DNA of 64,000 nucleotides from Polytrichum commune (lineage: Eukaryota > Streptophyta > Polytrichopsida > Polytrichales > Polytrichaceae): positions 4,280,501 to 4,344,500 of the forward strand of contig OX485807.1 of the NCBI GenBank assembly GCA_950295325.1, read 5' to 3'. The notes under the pieces were generated by a model. It saw only the letters and a list, made by a program, of their open reading frames with translations. It was not told where the DNA came from and searched no databases. The position numbers were made by a program, and so were the translations under genes. Numbering within the stretch: the stretch's first letter is position 1; every line of letters starts with the position of its first letter. This document shows positions 23,661-40,888 of this stretch, piece by piece.

Positions 23661-26600
23661 TTTATTTGGGTGGTGTGAATTGATTACTAGATTTGTAGTG
23701 GAAAGGTTGGCTAAGCCGACTGTTTAACTCGGCATTGGTTTAACCCAATCTTAGGATAACTCATTGTGGTAGGGTTTAGGGTTTAAGTGTGGTGTGTTGA
23801 AGACTTAATAAGTGAGGGTGTTTGGCAATACCCACAAGGGAGAAGAGCATTTCTAAATGCTTGTAACCTTGTTTCATTTTGAGTAAAGTTGTGTGTGTGA
23901 CATTTGTATTGTTGGAGCATTGGTGCCGCGTTCCAATGGCTAAGTAAGGTCAATCAAATACATGTAAGTTGTAGGCTTCCACCCGGACTACGACGCAAAA
24001 GGGTGGAGGTTTAGGGCTGACAATATCATTACTTGAAATTATCAATTAAGTATATTTGGACAACCCACTTGCCCAAAATTAATGGGATGTGGATTTGTGG
24101 AAACAAAACATCAAACAATAATAACATAATCAACAACACAATAATCATTGTATTTCATGTTCACCAACCACCATATTTGTGTAGTTTTACGATCTAATGT
24201 ATATCATATTGGTGGTTAGAATTGTCCAAAATTCATGCATAAATTCAAATATATTTAAATTCCAGTTTTGAGTCTAGTGGAATCCCTCAAGAATTCCTCT
24301 TGGTTGTATTTCTATTCTCCTAGCAATTGTATTTGTCAATTACACACACAATAAACATAAAATCTAAACTTGCTATGTTGGTGTGGGCTATGCATGAAAC
24401 AAAACAACACAATTTATTACCAATGTAGGTTTTATGGAAGTCACTATCAATTCCAAATGAGCACACTTACAATTTGAATCATCATATAGTTATTATAGCA
24501 ATATTTTAAAGAATATATTATATATATTATATATGTGTGTATATGTATTTATATAACATTAAAATATTATTTGAATATTATTTATTATATCATAATGCAA
24601 CACTGTGATTATTCAAAACTATTCGATTTGTCTTTACTTCAATCATATGTACGTCTAGAACAAACTAGAAAAATTAATCACAATTTTAACTTGATTGGTG
24701 CAAATATTTACAAGATATGAATGGTGGAAATGTGTTTATTAATTGTGAAGGATAATCATGCACATAAAAGAACCAGGATACATTGAGTTGAATTTTTACT
24801 AGTGTCCAATAACTTTATAAATTTCAAACAAAGAGAATTTTGGAGCTACATCAAATTTGTCTACATCACAAAACCAATAATAAATTATGAGTAAAATACT
24901 CATACCTTCTCATACTTTTAGTTAAACATTTTTACCCTTTCATAGTTTTAATTCAACAATCATTCCCATCATACTCAACTATATAGTCATGACCGTTCAT
25001 ATTTTCAATTGAATAGTCATACCCCTTCATGTCTAAATAAGATTATTGTCCATCTTCATATTCTAAGCAAGTTTAAGTGTTTGTCAATCAAAGAGATAAT
25101 GCTAGCCTCTAGGGTTGGCATGAACAAGGGGCACTTCACCTTCATCATACCCATGAGCTCATATATAAGTCTAAAGCGGGTTCACTAAACATGGCATTTG
25201 TCAATCATGTCTTTGAAAATGCATTACCCTGCACTCCTTATGTTTCAACCAAAGATTCATACACCTTTATATTTTGAAATACTCATCCCCCTCATACTTA
25301 CAAGCAACAGTTGTTTCCCACGTGTTTAAAAATCATTAGTGCTAAATATCCTCATATTTGGAGCAATGTGGGTCCTTGCCAATCGTTTTTATGGAAATAT
25401 ACATATTTGAACTTATTGAATTACACCAAGATTGAATCATTAAAATATAAAGAAGGCGTGCATAATTATGGAAGTTGGAAGATACATAGTCGTGCTAGAA
25501 AATGACATGAGCCATGGGCTTGGGTCAAATAAAGTGCACATGTGGCTCAGAACATACTTCTACTTGTGACCTTTTTATGAGAGTTATGGATTTTGCTTCA
25601 TTTATCTATTTTCAAAGACCAACATTTTAGCAACTTTGCACGAGGATTATGGAGATCATTTCACTCATCAATTGTGGAGGACAAAATTTGAATGTTTCTT
25701 ACCTCCTCTAGTCTTCAAGTTCATCCCATGATCTTTTGAACATGAAGCAATGGTGGAACACTTTGCAACTCAACAATTGGGCCTTCACTAAATCATGTCT
25801 CATAATAATTTGTAAACATGCTTATGAAGGAAAAACATATGATCGTAGTTTGTACACTATCCAGATAATGGATTTGTCGAAGAAAAAAAATTTAGTATCA
25901 CATGCCCCCCTCCCCCCTTTAGCTCCTTACAGACACCAATCTTGCCTTGTTTTGTATCTCGTCTAGTTATCAATCTAGTTCAAATACAATTTCTTGAAAG
26001 TTATTCTTGTGTACCCCCAATACCAAAGTCTTCATTTGGACATGTGTTTATCTAGACATTAGAATTGGAATATTTCACAAACATACGCGTTAGGTTTCAT
26101 TATTACAATGTTCTTAGCCCCGAATTACATTACACTACAGATGTGATCCATGTAATAGGTGATCATACGTATATAAAAAATTGCGAGACTTTTATTGTTG
26201 AGTCTCTCGTTTTTGTTGTTAACCCAACTTTAGAGGAATTTGATGAGCATTACCCATTTTGTACAATGCAATCTCCACATATAATCCACAACATTTTTCA
26301 TTCATCTTATCATTTGCATATTTTGCTCTAGTGTAGAGCGACTAACTTGCACATGTGCCATCCTCTGCATAGTCCAAGCCATGCTAGAACAACAGGCAAT
26401 GGCAGGGTGACAGACCACTGCCTTCGAGCACATTGGCTTTGTTGTATATTTAAATTAAAAAATCCTCCCTCCACTCGCATGCTTTGGAATATAATGGGAT
26501 GATCACCAAGGCTGTAGAAACCATGATTTGTGCCACTTATACAACGAGGATCTAGTAGAATACCACCCCCTATTAGTTTATGATTCACTATTCCCAATTG

Positions 26601-27174
26601 AATCTCTTTTCGGGGCCTATGATGTTGATTTTGTGGTCAATTTTGCTCAAAAAAATAATTCGTTGAAACACAAAGGGCTCACAACAAAATTTTAAACTTA
26701 CTTAAATGCCCAAATTCTTGGTCAATCACTAAGTTGCATGTACTTATGTAGAATACTGCACTTTTGTAATCAAATTTGTGTTGGACCACATGATAGTTGT
26801 ATATTTTTTAGATCCACTCAAATCCCACGTGGAAATCATAGTTTGGCATCTAAAAAAGAAAAAATTAACTATAAAGCACCTCGAGATATGGGTGAACATT
26901 CATAGCACCTACGGAAGGAGAGGGCGTACAGGAGGAAGGGGAGTATGCAAATGTTGATTACTATCATATAACCTGGTAATTTCCATGCCTAGCTAAAGAA
27001 TCCCTAAATTAAGATTGAAGACCCTAAATTAATTCAATGTACTTAATTTGAAATGAAGCACCAATCAACTTACAGGGGACAATATCCTACTATCACCTCC
27101 TCAGTATGTATTATGAAACGAAATCCTTGCGATACAAAGAGCCCCATAAGCAGTGTTTGAGGAAAATTTCGGAC

Positions 27175-27365
27175 ATAACTGATCAAGATCCAAGTGTTTT
27201 CAAGTCTAACTGGTTACATGTTTACATTTGTTGGTATTTCTTTATTGATTCAAGGTATATTCCATAGATTCCTCTAAAATGATCGGTAACTTTCCTGAGG
27301 CCTTGAACTTCAACTGGTTATTTCTCAAACTCAACTAAGTCATAATCTGTAACTAACGGCAAGTT
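27175..27365 (-). repeat. Dispersed repeat family R4, inverted copy
   Basis: The reverse complement aligns with 50255-50470. Shared blocks include GTTGAGTTTGAGAAATAACC, then GGTTGAAGTT with one mismatch, and TTACCGATCATTT. The two copies lie in opposite orientation 23 kb apart. Confidence 0.5.
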
Positions 27366-29491
27366 TCTCCCCGTTCATTGCCCATAAGTTAACTATAAGT
27401 TACCTTATTAGATTGGCTTTAAGATGAGATCAAGGAGGTCGGCTGAGTCAGCCAAGATAGGCCTGCTTTAAAACATCACCATCGACTTTAAAAGGTTACC
27501 ATACAAATCACTCAAATTTTATTTGCTCTTCATCGAGCGTACCCAAGTCGAAGGACAACCCGAGTCCCGTAAGATTATGTGATTGGTCCACAAAGGACAT
27601 GGCATTAGCCACAGTTAACCTTGCCATGTTACGTCTAGGGTTGGGGCTTGGGACGGTGGAGGTGGGACTGTTGCTATCATTGATGGTGTCCCATGTGACC
27701 CGAGTCCTAAGTGGCCAAGCGACCCCGGTCGGTTTTAAATTTTCACCCTTGAGAGGGAATTGGAAACACACCGAGTTTAAGTTACGTGCATTTAAGTTGC
27801 CAAATGATTCGATGGTGATCCGATCCGATCTTTCATAAACGTTCGTGCATGTCACCATGTGCAAGACCTCACTATCTCCGTCCATACCGCACCTTGGAGA
27901 GCTTATTTGATTGAGCCCTTCGCCCTTCTCCGATGATAACATATGATGCCCACATGCTTGTCTACGATCTCATCAACGATTTATAGCTTAAGATTACAAT
28001 TTAGATTAAATGGTGTTGGACAAAACGATATGTCTATTGTCGAGGAGCTTATTCTTTTTGTTAGAAGGCACTCGTAGTCATTCTACACACCTGACCAAGG
28101 GCCATGAGAAGAAATGATTTAGGTTATTTTATCATGGTCATTGGTTGGTGATCTAAAGACCATGGCCAAGAGAAATCCATATCACTTTTCAAAAATCTTG
28201 GTCACAAGACACGGTCGTCTTATTTTTTTGCTAAAAGAACTTATTTGGGTTCCCATGTTGTAAAATTTGGGTGACCACCAAACATTATTCATTTATGGAC
28301 ACGTAGGTTTTTAGGTCACTTCTATGTCATTTTCTCATTCATTTCTTGACATGCTGACCCATGGTCACTTTTTATTTTTGGTGACCTTATGTAAATGGAA
28401 GTGGTATTGCCACTCATTTCTCAACCAATGACAAATTTTAGAAAGCAATGGTCATGGTCACAAGTCAACAACATAAACATGCCCTCACATACACTATCAA
28501 GATGAGATATGACTATGGAGTTGTCACATATTGTCATCAGCTAGAGTTTTTATATTCTTTGTCTTTGAGTGGGTATGGTATATTTCCAATAAATAAATAA
28601 ATAAGGTTTCCTATAAAAGCAAGCATTGTAAATGAAGAGGGTCTTCACCCAAATGGCTACTGCATCTTTCCATCAGTTGGGCACTCTATCCTAAGATTAC
28701 CATATGCCAAATAGTTGGTGAAGCATAGTAAACACCAACATGTAGTTAAAAGCCAAGGGAGTGAACTACAACCATTGTGTACAATGTTGATTTTGAACAT
28801 ATGGTCATGCCTTTCATGTGATTGCCAATTTTTACATTGCTGATTTTTTTTGGACAAGTTGGTCAAATTTCAACATGTCTTTTGACACTTAATTTTTCAT
28901 ATTGATGGCTTCATAACCCCTTACTAATTTCTATTTTTAAAAAAATCACAACAACGTGTAAAATAATAGTACAAAGTGAAACAATATGTAATTAACTCAC
29001 TTTCATTATGTAGTTGTCAATGACCTCTATAGCCATTACTATGTGGAAATTGAGATTATGAACTTGTGAGCTTGTATACGAAAAACATCCTTTACTACTG
29101 AGTGTTTCCTAAAATTTGACACCGTAATCTATTTATGCTTCAAATATAGAGCATTATCGAATAAACAACGGTGATTGGAGTTAACCCACTTGCCTTTGAA
29201 TAGCATGTAGAGACACGTGAAATGCAAGCTCAGTAAGTTGTAACCTCCAAAAATGGTTGCAAAGGTGGATGCACTGAACTATGAGCACATTGCATTGACA
29301 ACTCCTAGTGATAAGATGTTTACATGTATTTTGAATTTTCATATGTCAAATGATGGACATTTTGGGATTGATATGTCAAATGACGGGTTGAAGGTTTTGG
29401 CCCTCAGTCTTCGGTCTTTTGACAGATCAGTTGGAGCTAGTGACAGTGACCGTTTGTCAAATGGGTTATGACGGGTTCAAAAAGAAATTGT

Positions 29492-29700
29492 GATTGTGTA
29501 ACATAGGCATATACCTCACTGCACGATTGAACATACTCATACAAATATATTAATAAATACACATGAACGCCAAATGTCATGAGGTGACACCAGTAGTGAA
29601 ATTGTTAATCATAATTGTAACCAAACATATGCCTCAAAGTAAGGTAAATGACACTATTATGCATGTGACACTAAATACCATAAATGGTGTAGAATACATA
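29492..29700 (+). repeat. Dispersed repeat family R1, copy 2
   Basis: This is the partner of 505-675, with the shared left block GTGTAACATAGGCATA and right block ATGGTGTAG. Spacing differs between copies by small indels. Confidence 0.45.
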
Positions 29701-30199
29701 GTAAGGAACCCCAACAAACATTATCATGAATTTGTTTTGGGCATAATTTGGGAGATAATATAGGTGAGTGACTAGGTAGGTGCTAGGTTTCCTTCACCAA
29801 ATGCAATTGCTTTCAATCTACGGTCTTTTATTGGATTTGTACTCTAGAATTTATGGTGTCAAATCTTCTCACATCCACTAAATCAGTAAGTAGATCGTAA
29901 GGAGGCCGACACCCACTGGCCTATTACCAAAGTGCCTAATAATATCGAACTTATTAACAAGGTTAATACCAAATCATGTGCAACATTTTTCATGTCGCAC
30001 TATAGTAAACAGGGAGAAATTCAAGCCAACGTAGTTGTTATTCTTACTTCTTTTTATTATCAACTGGTTATTCATTGAAGTGTTTTGGTTATTCTTTGCA
30101 CTTTTACTTAGAATAGTATAATTTTGAAATATTCTTTGGTCCATTTCCTAGAGTGTTGATTCAACGTTGGTAATTTGGGGAAACGAACCATATGTTATG

Positions 30200-30428
30200 C
30201 AACTACACCAAATATGATATTTAGTGTGACTTACAAGTTGGATTTACACGGTGCTAAATTCTTTTACTATTGAAATAAATTTCTACTAAGTAAAGTTGTC
30301 AATGTCTTCTACTGTCCAAACTACCAATTTAGAATTTGTTGGTAAAATATGATATGTACAGTAAATAGATATAGCATTGTGTAATTTCAAATAGTAAGTC
30401 ACACTAAATATCATATTTAGGGTAGTAG
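30200..30428. mobile_element. Foldback MITE
   Basis: A perfect 25-base inverted repeat (30210-30234 and 30394-30418; core GATATTTAGTGTGACTTAC) extends outward to about 35 bases with three mismatches. It encloses about 160 AT-rich bases. The total of about 229 bp and lack of coding capacity fit a miniature inverted-repeat transposable element. I could not define a target duplication, so the superfamily is open. Confidence 0.65.
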
Positions 30429-32756
30429 CAGATTTTCTCCGTTCATTGTTGTAATGGCCTTTGGAACAAAATTAACAACACATGATCGGTAAATATGGAC
30501 AAATTACTTGTTCAATAATAATAATACATGAAACAATTGTTTGCGTTATTGATACACGCATAGTGTACAATAAATTATTTAGGGGAAGTATTGAGTTATC
30601 CGGAAAGTCCCTCAAAGTGGTACGAGACCTTCTTTAAGAGAAATTTCTATGAAGAGCTCGGTAGATTGTCATGTATTGGAGCCTATTTTGTGAAAGTTGG
30701 GTGAAACATTTGGGACCTCCTCTTTCCACCTCAAAAAATATGTTAGACTTTAAAGGCGTTAGGGCATGTGCATCCCGCTATCTTAAATCTTAGATTCGGC
30801 CATGCAAGGCTAGCTTGGCCCACCCATCTTAGTAGGATAAGCTAAAAAGCTGGGATTTAATAGCTTGATGGCAACTCTTTGTGTATTATAATGTAAGCAT
30901 TAAGAAAACTTGGGTGACTTGCTGTCAACTCTCATAAACTCAAGGTTTGGGACTAAATTTATACTTTTACGTGCTTTACTTTATTGATGACTCTATTATG
31001 GTGGAACTCATAAGTATACATCATATTTTAAGAAGTAGTGTGACCAAAGCACCATTATAGATGCATGTTTTCATAATGAACAAAATGTGCATGTTACAAG
31101 TACAATGTGCCCTCTATATTTGTAACCTTTGTGTTGGTTAAAATTTCTAATCGGGGGTTTATATAACATATTTACAGCAAGACATGCATTTCACATCTAA
31201 GATTAGTTTTTTATCATTTTTTATTTTAATCACAGGGCCCAACAATAGTATTGCATCTATACAATTTCAATATGGTCAAACTTCATGCATAAGTCTAGAT
31301 TTATTTGAAACCTTGTTCACACCATGCCACACCACATCCTCCAAATTGCACATCATGTGGGAGCAACCAAAAGATTTCATTTTTAAATACTACTGTGCTG
31401 AATGGATGAACATGAAGATGCAAAAGAATATTAAGCAATTTTAAAGTCTTTGCAAAGATCCATTTCTAGATCAACACCAAGCTCATTGATCAAACTTATT
31501 AAAAAACAAACACGTGCTACCAATCATTTTGGGATAGAACTAACAATTAACCCCTAAATGCCTAAGACGCCCAAATGTGCCAAAATAGATGTGTTCTTTT
31601 GTGGTAGTTAATTAGATTTTATCTATATGTTTTGATATTTTAGTATGTGAGGTGATATAAGATGTGGACCCCACAAGCGATTTGTCTTTGCTAGTTGGAC
31701 TAGATGCAAAACTTGGATTTTCCCCTTCCAAAAGCATGTTGATTGGGATATCCATTGTAACCCCCCCCCCCCGCCCCAGTCTGGTTGATTTAGGGGGTTT
31801 AGGGGGTCACATCTCCATCTTATTTTGGAATCTATGAACCAATATTCTATTGAATTTGTCTTTTATTCTTTTGTGCCATATCTACCACTGACATTTGGAT
31901 AGTGAGATTCAAATGTACCTCCATCAAAAAATCGACAATGCCCAATTCCCATGGAAACTACAAGGGCCCTCAAAAATCATTTTGTGGCATTTTGAAAAGT
32001 TGCAAGGTGAATGTAATTGTCATCTTTGGTAAATTTCTAATGTGTACTATTGAACTCAATAAGAAAGTAGCGTGAGAATATAACTTTTTTGACACCTCAT
32101 CACTTAAACTTTAAACATAATAGTTGGAGATACTTAGACAACTAAAACATTTGAGGTACTCCTCCCCTACATGCTCTAGACATCTATATGGTTCGATAAC
32201 TTGGAACTTGCTAATCAAATGTGGTAAAAAAACTTGATAAAGCTTTGATTTTCACATAGGATTTCCCAATGTCATTATAGGGTGGCCAATGGGTAGGCAT
32301 TTAGGGGTTAAACAACACCAAGGGCTTGATGAAGCTTTGGAGACAAGACAAGTGAGCTTTTATTAGATTTTTCTAAATGTGAAAATTAATGCTCAGGGTG
32401 TTTGAAAATTGCTTCTATCTAATCAATTCTAAAAACAATATTTGAAAGCGTAAACCCTTTCCAATCTAGACACAAATGGTATTGATGAATTCCTCTAAAT
32501 GGCCACTCTCGAAGAATATTGCTCCCTTTTATGTTGCACATCATCATTTCATTAGAAAGCATAATAGCAATATTTGCGATTTAGAAACAAATGATCTAAA
32601 AGGAAGAATAGTCACCCTGGGCATTTGAGTAAGATAGTGTAAGATCTAGGTTTACGAATGTAATATACTTTTAGAAGCTCAATACACTAGTGAGTAAACA
32701 AAGAGAGGGATCATTTTATATGAATGTACCTCTCACTCATCCAACTAAAAAACTAT

Positions 32757-32935
32757 GAAATAATATGCAGCCCAAAGGTTACTTGACTAGATGATTTGAC
32801 ACCACGATTAGCTATAAAAACCCCAAATTAGTGTATTTGAGTTCATTTGAGATGATTTTGACAACAAACCTATAGTGCGTCAAGTTTTTATGTTGGATTG
32901 ATGAGAGGTATACTCGTATATACTAATTCCCTCCC
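32757..32935 (+). repeat. Dispersed repeat family R2, copy 3
   Basis: This contains GATGAGAGGTATACTCGTAT and the preceding TTTTTATGTTGGAT block shared with the copies near 60-215 and 2430-2625. Confidence 0.4.
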
Positions 32936-35900
32936 TCCCTCTCTGCGACTGGACTCACATTAATTAATCGTTTTGTTACCTTGATTGAATCATTCCCTTG
33001 AATATAATCCAAGTCTTAATTGATGCCGTCTTGTTTTAGTATACCTGAACTGATGAGTGGCAGTTGTAAGTATACGGATTAGTACAACAACTGATGAACC
33101 GGCCACCACTACTTACTGAATTATACGTTGACCATTGCATGTTCAACGCTTGCTTGTTGCTTGGAATGGTGAAACCATGTTGCAGTGCATTGTAATTTGT
33201 TGTTGTAGTGGCATTGATGGGCATCAAGCATTTCTCCTTGCTGACTGAAGACTGGAGAGATCACGAGGGTTAAATTATATTTAAATGAATGTTTCACTGC
33301 AGGAGACTAATTATGAGTGCTTCAAACTGAACCCCACACTTTGGCCTGCAGCTCACAATCAAAGGCCAAGTTTCGGTCCGCGAATATTTCTTGGAGTGCG
33401 GGAGTCAAGAGATTAGGAAGCATGGTAGGTGTACGGCTGTTCATATGCATTGACAGTTGATTATATTTGATCCTTAGACATTGAATGGCCCCATGAACAT
33501 TCAGCTCCTTTATTTTCATCTTGAACTCTGACTCGACCACCGTCCGCTAGGTTACACAGATAGTCGTGCCCGCAATATTGATGTTGGAACCACCTTTGTG
33601 ATTATAGTTGTGAGTTACTAGAATACAATATCTAACTCATCTCCAAACTAACATCAATTTCATCAATTTCGACCATAATGATTTATGGATGCCATTTCTT
33701 TTGACACACTAGATGAACAGACGGTTAAGTAAGTAAACCGTCAAAATTGCTCACCCTTCATCTTAGGCTGCAGTGACCATCATGGTCTAACTTACATTCA
33801 CCATGATACTTTAAGATGTAACATGGCAACTATCCTCAGCATGTATATGTGGCACATTGAACGGATGACCATTGCTCCCTTCATTGCACATATAGAATTT
33901 AATCCATTTTGCCTGCAACTTACGAGACTCGTGCATCTTGGAGACATGCCTCAATTTGTAGTACATTTGTGTTTCCCATGATTCGCCTGAAGACCATCTA
34001 GTGAGTAAGAATTTGGCTACTTCTTTGCATTTGATATATACGGATTTTAAGACTAGTGATGTAAAAGCAAATTCACTCTTAGAAAACATACTAAGGAATA
34101 TCTGAGTCTTATGTGGTTGACACTCTCTTCTTCAGCAAACACCTATACTTGAGTGGTATATGACAAAGTTAGTAAATAGGTATGGACATCGAAATGACAT
34201 GTGCAAACAATTGGTTCAATGGTGAACACGGTTGGGAGGATCTAGTGATCGTTTAAAAAGTAAGAAAATCTTCCAAGAATATTTAGTTTGGACGATCTTA
34301 TAACCTTTGCATCTTCAGAAGATATGGAATCTGAAATGACAATCTTTGTAGTTTGCAATTGCTAACCGGGTGAAAATTCCTGAAAATATGTTTGTGGATT
34401 TGCAAGCACTCACAGTAGGGCCTTAACTCATAACCTTGGGTTCCTCAAAAGCTCAGGGAGTGTGCACCAGGTGATGAACTGGGGTTAGTTAATAGCGAGT
34501 CCTTGGCACCTGGGTTGAGGATAATAATAAATAATCACAAATTAGAGCCTCGACGTTGTATTGATTTTTTGTGATGGTTCCTCCCGCCCCCAGTGCCTGC
34601 CCGGCCCGTGTGACGCGACAACGAACTGCCATGGCACACAGTTGGCACAACTCGCCGACCCAGATGTGACCCGGTGATATAGAATTGATATAGATTGGTA
34701 CATGGGAGGCATCACATATCTGATTACTTTTCACGTACCAGTGACAATCCGCACCTCCCATTGGGCTAGTTTGGAAGTAAGGTGTCTCAACCTGTTCAGG
34801 GCGTGTCACAGCACAGCTACAGTTCACAGACCCAGGGTTCGAAATTAGAGAGAGAGAGAGAGAAGCTGATAGAGAGAGAGAGTGAGGAGTAGGCTAGAAA
34901 TGAGAATAGGCTGTCTACGCTTCAGGTAGTAAGCTTAGTAATAGAAGTGTAGAGTGAAGAGAGAGAGAGAGTGAGAGAGCACGTTGGCAAAGGTAACAAG
35001 GCAGTTGCCTTGAAGGCCACATGAGTGCCTCATGAGTGCACCAGATTCTCGCAAGATCTGCCCTCTTTTACTCGACCACCCATGATCTGCCGACCTCCTC
35101 CGCCGGCACCCTCGACTCATACTTATACCCCCACACCCTCTCCACTCCTGGCACTAACTTACAGTTCTGGAAGGCAGTCACTCAGACAGACAGACAGACA
35201 GGCTTAGACTAACTTCTTCATCATCTGGTTCAACTACTTCAACGAGTGCTAAATCCCCATACCCTGCTAAGTCGAGTACCAGAAGAGCCTGGCGCTAATC
35301 CTCCCCGGCTCTCTGTTGAGTGAGGGAGCCCCAAAAGTAGGAGTTTTGGGTTGTGGGTTAGTGGTGACCAGATTTGGTGGCTTGAGAGGGTGATTCAGGT
35401 GGTAGTTGTGAGAGAAGGTGGTTCGGGATTCTGGATTCTGCAGAGGGAGCTACATTGCTGAATTGGTTGGGAGGTGGCGGTAGTTGATGGTAGTTGACGG
35501 TAGTTTCCGGAATTTGATTTCCATCAGGCTGCTCTCCTTGCCCTTACTGGGTCGGTACAGATGAGATTTAGTTGTGGCTCCTGTGAAGAGTAGAAGCTTG
35601 CGAGATCATGCCTGGTGAGGGAGCCATTTTTATAGAAATGGCTGTGCAAATTTCTGATATGGGTTTGAATATCGTCGTGTGTGAGGGAGCTGCTGGTGTA
35701 GCTGCTAGTTGAGCCAGGGTTCATTTGGAGAGAGTCCAGCATATTGCAGGTCACGCAAGTCAATAGATTCCAGTACATATTATTGCCCTCCCTGCCGACG
35801 ATTACGATATAATTTAGAAATCGTACACGAAAGAGTCATCAAGTTGAAGGATACGATATACCTTGTAGCAAGGATAATTGCAAAGTGACTTCTTTTCCTT

Positions 35901-35990
35901 CCTCGACACAGCTACTAGCTAGCTAACAGCCAATATAGCCAAGACCTGGATAGAGTGGAGTGGTTTTCGACAGGTAGACTGATTGTAACT

Positions 35991-35997
35991 TATATAT
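35991..35997 (+). promoter_or_regulatory. Possible TATA box of the cytokinin dehydrogenase gene
   Basis: TATATAT lies 26 bases before the ATG at 36023. If it is used, the 5' leader would be only a few bases long, which is unusual. The true start may lie further upstream. Confidence 0.25.
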
Positions 35998-36022
35998 CCG
36001 AAAACATCATATTATTGCTGCG

Positions 36023-39073
<3,051 letters not shown>

Positions 39074-40239
39074 TCATCATCCTCACCTCACCACTAGTAC
39101 TCATCCCGCATTCTTCACACCTTTGGAAACAGATGGCGACCGTCACCGTAAACGCTAAATTTTCTTTCGCCCGTCGAGAAATTGAGAAGCTTTTTAGATT
39201 TTGGGAGTCCTCTTGCCATGGCTCATGCATCACACACATGTGGAAAACTACTCTTCTCCGAAGGCTGGAGCTTTTTGTTCACTGTAATGTAACCAACCCT
39301 GCTTCTTTCATGGGCGAATCATCATCACTTCCATGTACACCGCATTCGTGATCGATGCGCCTGAGGTTGAATTCTTGTACATAATTCCGACCCAAGGGCT
39401 GTTGAAGATGATGATGCTGCGGCTGTCTATTGACTAGGTTGGGAAGGCTGCCGGAATTTTATTTGTGCTCTGAACGAGAGCTGTGATCTCCTGCTGCGGA
39501 GGAACACATGACTCAGCACCCCAACCAGCATGCCCTACAATTTTGCAGGTCCAACCTATCTACATGGGATCGACGGAGTCCGATCATTGTGATGATGAGC
39601 CAGTGATTTTTTGAATATGCTTAGGAGAGACGATCATGAAGTGTGGAGAGAGGTCCTGGTTTAAGGACTTTCCCACTTGAATGTAGTTGATATTCTTTAC
39701 CCTCTGCTCCCATTGAAGATGGTGTGCAGTAGCTGGATTTCTTGTATTTGTACGTCATATCCTGAATTTACCCTTCAAGGATGGATAATGAGAGAGATGT
39801 TTGATTAAATAGCCCAGCATAACTTCATTATGTGTTGAGTCTCTCCACCATATGAAACATGCCTACCAACATTCTTCTCAGCACATGATTGCTTTCTAAT
39901 GATGAGAATCTGATTTCCTCCCTTCTCTTTAAGAATGTACCCAGGCCCACACTTTAATATCGTAATGATCAAAACTGAGAGCTCCTTTACCTGAGCAACT
40001 ATGATTGCGCACCCTCCCCCAATCATTCAGTCCTCGGTGAAACCCTTGCCGTGAGGGGCTGGAAAATCTACTGAGCCCACACATCTGATATCTTTTGGAG
40101 TGTATATCTGCTACAGCACCTAACCAACAACACATGACTCCAGCCCCCGAATTCCATCAAAAGGCAATCAATATTCTCTCTCACATAAACTTCCAACCAG
40201 CTGGCGATAGGGTTGGTGCTGGAGTGTACATCCCAATCG

Positions 40240-40500
40240 ATGGAGAATCTGTTTAGGGTTGTTTTCACCGCCTATTCTGGCAAATACACGACAAAACCAC
40301 AGCATGGTGTGAAAGTGAGCCTACAAAGCACCAACGGAGTACCATCCGGCCCTGCAACCCTCATATAATACGTCGAGACAGGAGACACCATCGCAGTCGT
40401 CTTCTACTGCACTAAGTGGGACAGTACTAGCCTTAATTACTTCATTCCACCTGCCGCTCTAGGGTGTCTTTCACATGATGCATGTGTTGTCAACACATAA
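40240..40500 (+). pseudogene. Possible decayed coding fragment, unrecognised
   Basis: A frame from ATG 40240 to TAA 40498 is interrupted once by TAA at 40366-40368. The text (AYSGKYTTKPQHGVKVSL, then VETGDTIAVVFYCTKWD) looks protein-like, but I recognise no family. It could equally be a chance open frame in a GC-moderate stretch. Confidence 0.15.
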
Positions 40501-40888
40501 CCTTAGCTAGTTCACTTCACTTCACCATGCTCCGGCGAGGTCAGACAGGCAGGGCTAACTTATTAGCTCGGCCTGGGGTTATTAACTTCAGTTGTTAGAA
40601 TGTCACAGAACCTGTGAAATGCTTACTGCTGAGGTGAAGCTAACCTAGCCCATGAGCTAAGTTAGTGCAGAGCTTGCCGATTGCGATCGTGCTGCTAACA
40701 TGGCATGAGCCTGCCAAAGCTTTGGGGATTGCTGAGAATCCTTACAGCTGGTCTGCCTCCTTGGATTCATCTCGCTCAAGGTGGGGTGGGGAGTGTCCCT
40801 TCAGAGCTTGACAAAGGCTCTACTTAATTCCCTTCCGTTCCGTTCCCTTCCTATTCCCTAATTCCCACCTCTCCTGATCCCCTTCACC

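Larger units (their letters stand above)
23661..35990. other. Intergenic, mostly AT-rich; no convincing gene
   Basis: No supported gene. It contains repeat copies at 27175-27365 (R4), 29492-29700 (R1) and 32757-32935 (R2), a foldback MITE at 30200-30428, and a C14 run near 31759. The region 34560-35300 just upstream of the cytokinin dehydrogenase gene is GC-richer with AG microsatellites (about 34848-34882 and 34958-34979) and a CAGA run at about 35178-35199. A minus-strand open frame at 27508-27942 (144 residues) has no recognised domain and may be chance or part of an old element. Confidence 0.55.

Noticed and set aside
27508..27942. A 144-codon minus-strand open frame
   Set aside because: No recognised domain, no splice partners, and no supporting neighbours. 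Kept only as a note in the intergenic entry.
34560..34845. Box-B-like GGTTCGAAATT suggesting a tRNA-derived SINE
   Set aside because: No A box at the right spacing and no poly(A) or target duplication seen.
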